64,000 bases of DNA from Solanum dulcamara (taxonomy: Eukaryota > Streptophyta > Magnoliopsida > Solanales > Solanaceae): positions 39,611,286-39,675,285 of the forward strand of contig NC_077245.1 of the NCBI RefSeq assembly GCF_947179165.1, given 5' to 3'. Shown here piece after piece: positions 34,386 to 43,953 of the stretch; within the stretch, counting starts at the first letter, position 1; each line of letters begins with the position of its first letter. A model generated the notes under the pieces. The model did no database searches and was not told where the DNA came from. It worked only from the letters and a program-made list of their open reading frames with translations. The translations under genes and the position numbers were made by a program.

Positions 34386-36637
34386 AATAGAGAAGAATGG
34401 GTCTCAAAGAGAATTTTGGAGCCTGTGAGCATTTTCCATGTCGCTCGACTAACGTCTCCACTTATCCGTTTGAGCTGAAACTTTCTGAAGTTTGCATATA
34501 TATCCTTTCCTTTAGCCATGCAAAGTTTGAAGGCTTGTTTCCCAAGTTGGAGCTTCCATTTATACAGTTGGAGTCTCATAAGTTGGCCATTTATGTACAT
34601 TCTTCCTTTGGACCAAACAGTAGAGTGATCATACTCATTGTCCAAGTCTATGTACAGATGCCTAGAGTTAAAATGGGTAAGTTTCACTCCTCCTCTGAGT
34701 TCTGTTTGCAAGATGAATTCCTTTCTAATGGTTTCCATCTTAGGCATAGTATTTGTGAATTTTCCTATTAGAGTATACTTACAATCACTAGCCAATTTCA
34801 CCAGGAAATCTTCTTCTGTAAATACTACAGCTGGATAGCCTTGCTTTGTGGTAATTTTGGGAGGTGTAATATCAATAGTGTCTGTTTTCATAGCTTCTTG
34901 GGCTCTCAACTTAGTAGCCAGAGTTTGGTGGATGACAGGATTAGGAGGGGTTGGAGTATTAGTATTGGGGTGCTTGGTTTGTTTGGCAGGTAAATTAGTA
35001 TTGGGAAGCACCACATGATTATTAGGAGTTGGAATATTAAAACTTGGAGCTCTAAGTTGGTTTGAGTTTCTGGAACCTAGGTTGCTTCCAGTATTCAGAG
35101 CAGCAGGTTTGTTAGTAGATTTAATAGCATCAAAATTATTTGACACTTTCATAGGATTGCTATTAGGAACATAAGGTCTATGGACAGGTTGAGTTTTCAC
35201 ATTGAGCCCCCTGTTCAACTGGTCAGGTTGTTTGTTTTTTTCAACATTACCAAGTATTATGTTCTCCTGCTCCTTGTGCTTAACAACAAGATCAGCATCA
35301 CCATTGTGAGTAGCATTCTGAATTTCCTCATTATTCTTGGTCAGAGCTAGATGCAAATTAGTAGGCTTAACAATAGCAACATTAGCTAAATTTCCTTTTT
35401 GTACATTATTATCAAGTAAGCTAAGTTCATGAGGTTCGACAGTGTCACTATGCATTTGAACAACATTGTTAATATGATCAGCACTTTTTATTAGATATTG
35501 GTTGAAATAGTTAGAAGACTTACCTGGATGAGCCACAGCAAGAGCACTGTTCCATTGCTTATCAGTGAAGTTCCCCTTCGAAATTTCTTTTGGGGCATGA
35601 CCATTTTCTTCAATGCCTTCCAATATTAGCATTCTATTTCCTTGTTGGTCATTTTGAACATGATCCAATACAACAGCCACAGCTTCAGCTCGAACAACAC
35701 TGTTACAGTGTTCTTCAGGGAGATGCAAGTCTTGACGACTTTTTGAATTTGAGCTTGTTGATGGTGATTCGAGGCACTCTATATAGCTTGGAAGCTTCAT
35801 AACACCTTGATGAGTCTTTTGGTATTGGTCTCTTGCCAATTGGTTCGCCGGAGCTCCGGCACCACCAAAGTCGTCTTGACGACTTTTTGAATTTGAACTT
35901 GTTTGTATAGATTTGAGACATGTGTTATAGTTAGAAACCTTCTCCACACTGTTACTCACCTTTTGGTATTGGTCTTGGATGAATTGGCTGGCCGGAGCTC
36001 CGGCGACTCCATTGTTGTCAGAGCTCAAGGATAAATTCGAAGAGTGTGGCAGTGATTCGAGATGGCGCTCATGACTGAGGAGATTGAAAACAGCTTGAGG
36101 AACATTTTGGCATTCATCTTGTGCGTTTTGGCTTGCCGTAGCTCCGGCGTCGACTACAATTTGTTCGCCGGAGTTGATTTCGCCAGAGGTTTTTGTTCCT
36201 ATCGGGGCGCCTTGTCCTTGCGAACAAAGTCCAGGTGGTGCGAGGGCTAGAATATCGCCGGAGGTGGCTGGAAATTGAAGGCGCAGTGGTGGCGCATTGG
36301 CGGCGATGCTGAGCTGATGCGCCTCTGCATTTTTCTCAATTGGGACTAAATTTTTTTGTGAATTTTGTACTGTGCTTGGCATATGGGATGAAGAATCATC
36401 TCCAATATTGTTTATAATCTTTAGCAATCCCCGATTTCTCAAGGATATGATTTTTTCAGCTTGCAGCAGCTCCTCACTCGAACAATGAACAGTGATCACT
36501 TCAGTCTTTTGCAAATTTGAGGAGCTATAGATGGAATCTGAGAGTGAGATAACTTTCGTTGTGTTCGTATCGACGGAATCTACGATTCCATCTTTCGAAC
36601 GAAATTTTTCGAGGTCCGGAGGTGGGTCCCACCCCAT
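34250..36637 (-). CDS. LINE ORF1-like protein with partial DUF4283, three internal repeats
   Basis: Open frame of about 795 codons from ATG 36637 (MGWDPPPDLEKFRSKDG); the frame is open upstream but only through non-ATG codons. Positions below count from that upstream frame start, whose first 28 codons precede the ATG. The N-terminal half is low-complexity and Ser/Asn/Gln-rich. Three repeats of about 46 residues lie at roughly 191-331, each with a Gly-Ala motif (GAPASQF, GAPANQL), D-Q/E-x-Q and TSSNSKSRQD-like end. Residues about 630-725 (FTEEDFLVKLASDCKYTLIG, then YTLIGKF, HLYIDLDNE, MYINGQLMRLQLYKW) match the N-terminal half of DUF4283, common in plant LINE ORF1. The usual DUF4283 second half and CCHC knuckle are absent; the tail runs into the 3' repeats (GLCLFLVICCVFAGCW). 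ORF1 products bind RNA in known LINEs; that role is inferred here. It is the longest uninterrupted frame in the window. Confidence 0.7.
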   Translation of the reverse strand: MGWDPPPDLEKFRSKDGIVDSVDTNTTKVISLSDSIYSSSNLQKTEVITVHCSSEELLQAEKIISLRNRGLLKIINNIGDDSSSHMPSTVQNSQKNLVPIEKNAEAHQLSIAANAPPLRLQFPATSGDILALAPPGLCSQGQGAPIGTKTSGEINSGEQIVVDAGATASQNAQDECQNVPQAVFNLLSHERHLESLPHSSNLSLSSDNNGVAGAPASQFIQDQYQKVSNSVEKVSNYNTCLKSIQTSSNSKSRQDDFGGAGAPANQLARDQYQKTHQGVMKLPSYIECLESPSTSSNSKSRQDLHLPEEHCNSVVRAEAVAVVLDHVQNDQQGNRMLILEGIEENGHAPKEISKGNFTDKQWNSALAVAHPGKSSNYFNQYLIKSADHINNVVQMHSDTVEPHELSLLDNNVQKGNLANVAIVKPTNLHLALTKNNEEIQNATHNGDADLVVKHKEQENIILGNVEKNKQPDQLNRGLNVKTQPVHRPYVPNSNPMKVSNNFDAIKSTNKPAALNTGSNLGSRNSNQLRAPSFNIPTPNNHVVLPNTNLPAKQTKHPNTNTPTPPNPVIHQTLATKLRAQEAMKTDTIDITPPKITTKQGYPAVVFTEEDFLVKLASDCKYTLIGKFTNTMPKMETIRKEFILQTELRGGVKLTHFNSRHLYIDLDNEYDHSTVWSKGRMYINGQLMRLQLYKWKLQLGKQAFKLCMAKGKDIYANFRKFQLKRISGDVSRATWKMLTGSKILFETHSSLLTCTGLCLFLVICCVFAGCWRYTPTCFNNKYIKDNTCSNSIPTAA

Positions 36638-36717
36638 TTCGTTTTTGTGACTAAAATGCCCTTCTTTGAGATAATGATTACTAGGGTTTGAGAGAGTTTT
36701 GATTATTGGGGATAGTT

Positions 36718-37866
36718 CCAATTCTAAGTTTGGGGGTTTAAATTTTTAATCATGTTTTGAGCCCTTGTTGAGCACCCGGATATTTGAAGGTCCTTGATGT
36801 ATCTTTTTATATTATTTTTTAAGCCCTTAAGAGCATATTATGTTTTGGGGGCAAATTGTGTTTTTAGCCCATGGTGGGATTTATATTAATTGCTTTTGTT
36901 TGAGTGCATGTATAATTGTTTCCTTTGTAGACTTTGTATGATTGGTTGTGCTTGATTTGCGCTTAGTGAATTTCTATAGGCCTTGTTCTCATAATGATTT
37001 ATTGCACATGATACAAAATCATCTCGATAAATAGTAGTGAGTCTAATAAACTTTAAGGATTTTCTTTATATCGTGTTTCTTTTCGAAGGAGCAAATTTTG
37101 ATTTTTAGTTTTTTTTTATTTTCTTCTTGAGTCTTTTTTTGTGTCACACCGGGTCAGTATATTCCGATGATAGATTTGAGACCACTTTCTTATGAAAAAT
37201 ACCAAGTTTTAGTATTCAATTGAGTCTTTCATCACACCTCTTACATAAGGGACCACCAAAAATTATTGTTATTGGAAAAAGTAAAAAATTTCAATTAATT
37301 TTTCTTGGGAAAAGTGAATTAAAAGACAATCTTTTGTCATGGTTTATACAATTTTGACTTGGCTTCATGATTTACATATAGGGGGTGTCCTCGTTGTAAT
37401 TAATCAAAACTCATGTGATTCAATTTATTTTGAAAATAGCTTGTCAAATTGTTGGATTGAAATGCCTTACGCGGAATAAGGATTTGTGTAATTACGTACA
37501 ATATTCTCATTATTGTCATTAGGAAACTTTATCCAATGAGGTAGAAGAAGAGTGTAGAGATAAGTTCTAGAGTGAGAAATAGAACCTTCATCTACATACT
37601 CAAGAACTCATAGCTTAGCAAGAAAGAAACCTTCAATATTGTATACTCCAAGGTTTGGATTCAGATTTTCTTCATCATTTTAGTTTGGAATGAAGCTTTC
37701 CTTTATGGGTATTATCTTTATTCCCTATTTTATGAGTAGCTAAATCCATAACTAGAGGTGTGTGTGCTTGATGGGGGTGTAAAACCCTGAATGGGTTTTG
37801 ATTAATCTTTCCTAAAATTGATTGTATGACATGGATATATTGTTGTCTTGAATTTTTAACCTAAAT
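36718..37866 (+). mobile_element. Athila-like copy 2, 3' portion with internal deletion
   Basis: Resumes after the LINE-like insertion with 'ccaattctaagtttggggg' and follows copy 1 (19322-20070). Near 37478 it jumps to LTR sequence equivalent to 23850 of copy 1. The tail 37680-37866 matches the copy 3 LTR at 49750-49940. It stops at 37866, where minus-strand gag of G4 type begins. No genes. Confidence 0.65.
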
Positions 37867-37973
37867 TTGGCATGAGAGACTTGCTCGGTCAAAGGATCGA
37901 CTGGAGCTTGAGGTGCTTGATGCCCCTCATCTTGGTCCATATTCCTTCTTAGTGGAGCTCTTCTTGGAGTCAT
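37867..37973 (-). pseudogene. gag: gag N-terminal fragment of a G4-family element
   Basis: Minus-strand start ATG at 37973 with MTPRRAPLRRNMDQDEGHQ, cut off after about 36 codons at the junction with Athila-like DNA. It is nearly the same sequence as the gag start of G4 at 43845-43953. It is followed to the right by its own 5' UTR and PBS leading into the LTR at 38192. Confidence 0.7.
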
Positions 37974-38175
37974 GATTTTGTGATGCAAAGAACAAGCATT
38001 AGAAGGAAAACCTTATAGAGTCCAACTCTATAGCATGACTTAAGAGTGATGAAAGAAGTAAAATTTCTTAAAATGTCTTATAGCCTCTCGTTCATAAATA
38101 TGGCGCGCTTCACACCCACGAAAAAACTCTACTCGATGCAGCTTTGTCATACACCCTAGAACATCTAAACTTGAT

Positions 38176-38189
38176 GTTATGATACCATG
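38176..38189 (-). other. primer binding site beside the shared LTR
   Basis: Minus-strand CATGGTATCATAAC resembles TGGTATCAGAGC of the initiator tRNA-Met PBS and lies directly inside the LTR edge. Confidence 0.65.
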
Positions 38190-38191
38190 TT

Positions 38192-40364
38192 TGTTAGGAC
38201 ACAAGGTAGACTCTAGACATGACACGACGAATAGAACCTGGAAGGATCCTAAACAAGCCTCTTAGAATAAACATGACGTAAGATAATGAAATAAAAAAAA
38301 ATAAACTCAAATGTGGAAGATAAGTCTCAACATAAAAATCTCAAATAAAGAAGAATCTCAACATAACATCCAAATAACATGAGAAAATCATCATATTAGT
38401 CTGACAAGCCTCTACTATCATAGAAGAGGGCATAGGACAAGTCCTAGCTCACCTAAAACATCTGAAGCTAAAAGTCATGAAAGGAAGACATAAAGAACTC
38501 ATAATGGTTGTGCCCTCGAAGCATGAGAACTCAACATAGTAAGCAACGTCAAAAGGAAATATGTACTAGCAATGTGCGTGAGAGGGAGCGTCGAACCCTA
38601 TATTATAAAATAATGTAGGCATATGCATTAGTACACGGAATGTACTTAGTATTTGTGAAACATGCAAAACATAAATATGATATCATATTGGTCATAAACA
38701 TGAAATGCATGATCAAAAATCCTTTAAAATCTTAAAATCACATCGTAAATCATGAATAAGGTCAATGAATTATTTGAAAGACATAGTGAACACTTTAAGG
38801 AAAACATTGTTTATTTTGTAGGATGTTAACCTTAACCATCATTAAGACCATGTGAGTTATAACATGGAATCTGGTGTAACTCCTACACCAAAAAATGAGA
38901 GGTTACTTGACAAGGTAGACTTTGTATCATATCATGAATGCTATTGTGGATCCACTACGTAAGTCACTTAGGATCCACTAGGTAAGTCACTTAGGATAAC
39001 CTATGTGGGCACATAGTTATGGAACTAGAGGTTGTTACTAGAGACTCCCTTACCAAGCCTCCACCTCAAAGTCCTTTTGGTGCTAAGTCAAATTACAAAG
39101 GAATAAATAAAGTCAATTATCAAAACATAATCATTAGAAAACACAATAATTATCTACCCATCCATATCATAAAATTATGTAAGAGTAGCTCCTTTCAAAT
39201 CATGATTCATAATATAGTTCATATAGACACTTACCTTTCTAAGCATCTAAATCATGATTTGTTTCATATTCTGAGAAAACCTTTCACAAATCATTGATAC
39301 TTACTCAAAAGCATCCTCTAAATATACTTCATCATTTTCATAAAATATACATAAAAACTTCATCAATTTTATGATCATAATTCATAGTTCATAAGTGAAA
39401 ATCATAAACATAATGCATAGGTCCATATGAAATCAATTGAAAATCATGTATCTTAGTAAATTCATGCATTATAAAGTATAATAACATCAATTGAATCAAA
39501 ATAAAAAGGACCCATAAGATTTGATTAAAACCCTAATTGAATTACGTGAAATAGAATTTGAAAGATTTAGATCTTTTGGGACCCAATGGATGAAAGGGAT
39601 CCATTAATGAATTCCCACATACCTTGATATTAAAGCCCTAAAAGCAAGCTCTAGCAATGGAGACTTGAACTTGACCTTGAAACCCTAGCTTGATCTCTTG
39701 AGAGAAGATTTTAGAGAAAAGATTTTGTGTGGGAGAGTTTGAGGGGGATTTGAAGGATTTGGGTAGTTATAGGTAAGGATGTAGGACCAAAATGACGTAG
39801 TTTAGGATTAAAAAATTGAAAAGGTCCAAAATACCATTCACTTAAAACTGCAGGAGGTGACCTACGGTCCGTAGATCCTTAGACAAGTTGTCACAACCAT
39901 TCGTCCTATTGAAGTGCAAAACCCAACTCTCTAAATCTCTTTTATGGGGACACCTACGACCCATAGCTCCTTCTACTGTCCGTAGGACCCCTTCGTCCTG
40001 TTGTACTAGTTTCTTGAGACTCTGATTCTCCACCTACAAGCCTTTCTAAGACCCGTCCAAGCTTCTACGGATCGTCCTGTTGGTCTGTAGGAAATGATCA
40101 GATATTTACAAATTTCCCAAACCTCAAGCCCCTTTCTACCACCCCCATCTATGGAGTGTAGGACCTTGTATGGTCCGTACATGCCACTTCTAACTTAAAC
40201 AAAACACTTAGAAAATTTTCCTCAAGTGCCTAGGCTACCTACAACTACCTAATATGGATTATAGGTCTTCCTACCGCCCATAGGTTAGTCGTAGAAGCCT
40301 GCACCAGTAACATTTCTACAACTTTTCCCTTTTCTCTTGGCTTTCCAACTTTCGAGGTCTTATA
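38192..40364 (-). repeat. shared LTR of the G4 tandem
   Basis: 2173 bp, TGTTAGGACAC to GGTCTTATA (decayed TTACA). Its family is that of the G3 LTR, seen at the 'aagcctcttag' block near the left end and the 'ctttccaact' block near the right end. It includes GC-richer 'tacggtccgtag' phrases at 39850-40260. Confidence 0.8.
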
Positions 40365-40380
40365 ATATCTCCCCCTTGCG
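40365..40380 (-). other. polypurine tract of G4
   Basis: Minus-strand CAAGGGGGAGATATT abuts the LTR. It is nearly the same tract as in G3. Confidence 0.8.
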
Positions 40381-40600
40381 AACATTCGTCCTCGAATATG
40401 ACTCAAGCTATCATGAATAGATTAGGAAAAGAGATCTAATAATCCAACATGAAGGCAAAACACATAGAAATGCATAAAACCATGGAGTATTCAACTCCAA
40501 GCTAAAACATGATTTAAAACAGATTTAATGAACATGCATGCATATGTAAACATGAGAATAACTGAAATGCATGAATTCAAAAGAGTGAACATGAGAAAAC

Positions 40601-42456
40601 TTAATACCTCAAGTTGAAATTGAAGCAGAGAGAAATAGATAAGGATAATGAGATATCATTATCGGCTTCGTCCTCCCAAGTAGCACCCTCAACTAGTTGA
40701 TTCCTCCAAAGAACTTTTAAAGATGCAACTTCCTTATTCCTTAACTTTTGTACTTGACGATCTACCATCTCAACCAGAACCTCTTTATAAGATAGACTCT
40801 CTTTTACACCAACACTCTCTAATGGCACAACAGAAGTAGGATCACCAATACACTTTTTCAACAAATGGACATAGGACACCGCATGCACCGAAGCCAACTC
40901 CGTAGGCAAATCCAACTCATAATCCACCTTACCGAAACACCTCAAAATCATATATGGGCCTACATAACGGGGACTAAGCTTCCATTTCTTACCAAAATGA
41001 ATCACACCCTTCATAGATGATATTTTCAAGTAGACCCAATCATCAACCTCAAATTCAATCTCTCTTCTCCTCACGTTGGCATAGGACTTTTGTCGACTTT
41101 GGGTCGTCTTCAACCTCTCTCTTATGAGTCTAACTTTCTCCATAGATTCATACACCAACTCAAGCACTATCAAAGCAACCTCACTAACCTAGAACCACTC
41201 AATAGGAGATCTACACCTCCTACCATAGAGAGCCTCAAATGAAGCCATTTAAATACTCGAATGATAGCTATTGTTATAGGCAAACTCAATCAACAACAGA
41301 TGTTCATCCCAATTCCCTTTGAAGTAAATCACACACACTCTCAACATATCCTCCAAAGTTTGAATAGTCCTTTTAGCTCGACTATTGATTTGAGAGTGAA
41401 AAATTATACTACGCGTGAAAAACTGTACTAAGCTTAACTTGAGTACCAAGACCTTTTTGAAACGATCTCTAGAACTAAGAAGTAAACTGAGTACCTCGGT
41501 CCTAAATGATAGAAAATGAACATCATGAAACTTAACCAACTCTTGAATTTAAAGCCTAACATAATCCTCGGCTGAAGGAAGAAGTTTTAATGGGAAGGAA
41601 ATATGCTGACTTAGTCATTCGGTTCACAACAACCCAAATAGAATTATATTACCTATGTGTATGAGGTAATCCCATAATAAATCCATATTCAAGTCCTCTG
41701 ACTTACAAGTAGGAATCTTAATGTCTTGAGCTAAACCTCTCAATTTTTGGTGCTCAACCTTCACTTGTTGATAATTCAGAAACTTAGCCACAAACTCCGC
41801 AATGTCCTTCTTCATGTTATTCCACCAGTAAACTTCCCTCAAATCACGAAACATCTTGGTGGATCTTTGGTGAATAGAATACTGAGAAATATAAGCTTTC
41901 GATAATATTATTTCCATTAAGCCATCAACATCAGGAATACATAAATGACCTTAATAATGAAGCACACCATCTCCTCCTTGGGAGAAAGCCTCAATGGCTT
42001 TTTCTAAAACCATTTCTTCCATTCAACAAAGTCGGATCACTATCTTGCTTTGCCTTTACATTCGACACAACTGATGATTTGAAGCCATTTTGCACAATCA
42101 CCCCACCATCCTCGAAATCAACCAAGTATACACCCAAATGAGCTAGTCTATGCACATCACAAACCAACTCCTTTTGATCATCCTCAACATTGGCAACACT
42201 ATTCATGGACAATCTACTAAGTATGTCAGCCACCATATTGGCCTTACCCGGATGGTAAAGGATACTCATATCATAATCTTTCAATATCTCAAGTAATCTC
42301 TTTTATCGAAGGTTCAAGTCCTTTTTTTCTAAACACATATTGAAACCTCTTATGATTGATAAGCACATCTACATGGACACCATGGAGATAGTGTCTCTAA
42401 ATCTTCAAAGCAAATACGACTGCCACTAACTCTAGATTATGAGTCGAGAAATTCTG
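40601..42456 (-). pseudogene. int: integrase-RNase H region of G4
   Basis: Integrase C-terminal 190-codon block is at 40601-41173 (EFEVDDWVYLKISSMKGVIH, SPRYVGPYMILRCFGKVDYE, VDRQVQKLRNKEVASLKVLW), ending in a chromodomain-like VEGATWEDEADND. The core is at 41249-41539 ([31 protein letters not shown]). The N-terminal zinc-binding block at 41624-41917 (SKAYISQYSIHQRSTKMFRD, YWWNNMKKDIAEF) has VAKFLNYQQV where relatives have KCPNCQQ, so both Cys of the HHCC finger are gone. The RNase H connection is at 41991-42284 (LYHPGKANMVADILSRLSMN). The RNase H start is cut near 42456, where sequence jumps to protease: the entire RT is absent. Confidence 0.85.
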
Positions 42457-43953
42457 ATTAGGAAATTGAAATTTAACCATTTAGGTTCTACAATCGATAG
42501 AATCATAACATGCATGAAGCCACTCCATACCAAGAATAACATCAAAGTCAGTCATATATAGCTCTACAAGATCGGCTAAGGTAACTTTATGAAAACCTGA
42601 GACTATGCAATTTCTATAAACCTGATTGGCTAAAATTGAATCACCAATGAAAGTATAGACTGAAAAAAGCTCTAACAAGATCTCGGAACTGACATCGAAT
42701 TTCATAAAAAGATAAGGATTAACAAAAGAAATAATTTCTCTAGGATCTAATAAGGACTAAACATCTAACTAAAAGACTCGCAACATACTAGTGACCACAT
42801 CCTGAGAATCCTTATATCTTGTTGTGTCTAAAGAGCATAGAATTTGGTCTGATACTCACCACCAACAGAATCAAATGAAGTACCCTATTGAGTTGGTCAG
42901 CCCGAAGAAGTAGTTTGAAGTTGACCACCTTCATCTCTACTAGCACCCAAAGGGCAATCTCTCACCTTGTGTCCTATCTTGACACAATCATAACAAGCAT
43001 CAGAACCTTAGAACCTACTAAGAAATCTCCTCGATGGTTCTTCCCACACTTCCTACATGCAGGGATAGTCTCACCAGTCTGAGCTCCTCCTTCGAACTTA
43101 GGGATAAACACCCTATCCTTATTGAATTTTGGAAACTGTGGATGACTACCATTTTTGGACCTCGAATATGAAAAGTCATTACTATCGATCCTTGACCTCT
43201 TGTACTCCCTAGCCCTCTCCTTAAGCTTTTCCTCCTCAATTTCCTCGGGATGAGTCATTAACCTTGAAATGTTCATTTCTTTGATCAACATTGTGGTTCT
43301 ACATTCTTTGACAACCATATTTGAAACACCTGAAACAAACTTGCTTATACGAGCTCTAGAGTCGAATACCAATGCCGGAGCATACTTGGATAATTGCGTA
43401 AACTTCAAGGCTTATTTTCTCACACTCGTGTTCCTTTGTTTCAAATTAATAAACTATTACACCTTGGCCTCCCTTAATTCAAGGGGAAAGAACCATTAAG
43501 AAAAGCATCTTTGAACTCCTCCCAACTTAAGGGACTCGCATCTCTAGCTCTCTCGTTCTTCCATTGGTTGAACCAAACTTAAGCAACTCCCTTCAATTGA
43601 TAAGAAGCCAAATTTTCCTTCTCCATCAGAGTCATACCCATTATATCAATAATATTTTGGATACCCTCTATGAACTCTTATGGATCCTTGTCCACCTTTG
43701 AACTATGAAATTTTGAGGAATTCATTTTTGTAAAGTCATGAACTCTAGTTGTTGCCATACGCACATTTGAGTTCACATGATATACCACCTCATGATTAGT
43801 TTGTGACACCATAGATTAGGCAAGAACTTGAAACGTGACCCTAAATTTGGCATGAGAGACTTGCTTGGCCAAAGGATCGACTAGATCTTGAGGTGCTTAA
43901 TGCCCTTTATCTTGGTCCATGTTCCTTCTTAGTGGAGTTCTTCTTGGAGGCGT
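42457..43953 (-). pseudogene. gag-pro: protease-gag region of G4
   Basis: The protease block at 42481-42780 has an active-site stretch SLLDPREIISFVNP, where relatives have DPGAT, so the conserved Gly is Arg. It continues to YMTDFDVILGMEWLHACYDS. The zinc knuckle at about 42940-43000 (CYDCVKIGHKVRDC) keeps all four ligands, but in a shifted frame. The gag linker and core are at 42974-43408 (MKFTQLSKYAPALVFDSRAR, VVKECRTTMLIKEMNISRL). The start codon position 43951-43953 reads ACG on the minus strand, where the left copy (37973) and G3 have ATG. Several stops and shifts occur. Confidence 0.8.

Larger units (their letters stand above)
32718..36704 (-). mobile_element. LINE-like non-LTR element with ORF1 only, 13-bp TSD
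   Basis: Flanked by ATTGGGGATAGTT at 32705-32717 and 36705-36717, with a T run (32716-32735, a poly-A tail on the minus strand) at the 3' end. These are the signs of target-primed reverse transcription. On the minus strand a ~67-nt 5' UTR leads to ORF1 (36637-34250) with a DUF4283-type segment. The rest is ~1.5 kb of repeat-rich sequence. No endonuclease or reverse transcriptase domain is present in any frame, so it would depend on another LINE's enzymes. Athila-like copy 1 near 19322 gives the uninterrupted target. Confidence 0.85.

Noticed and set aside
34397..34771. plus-strand open frame under the LINE-like ORF1
   Set aside because: Antisense to the DUF4283 segment; no motif.
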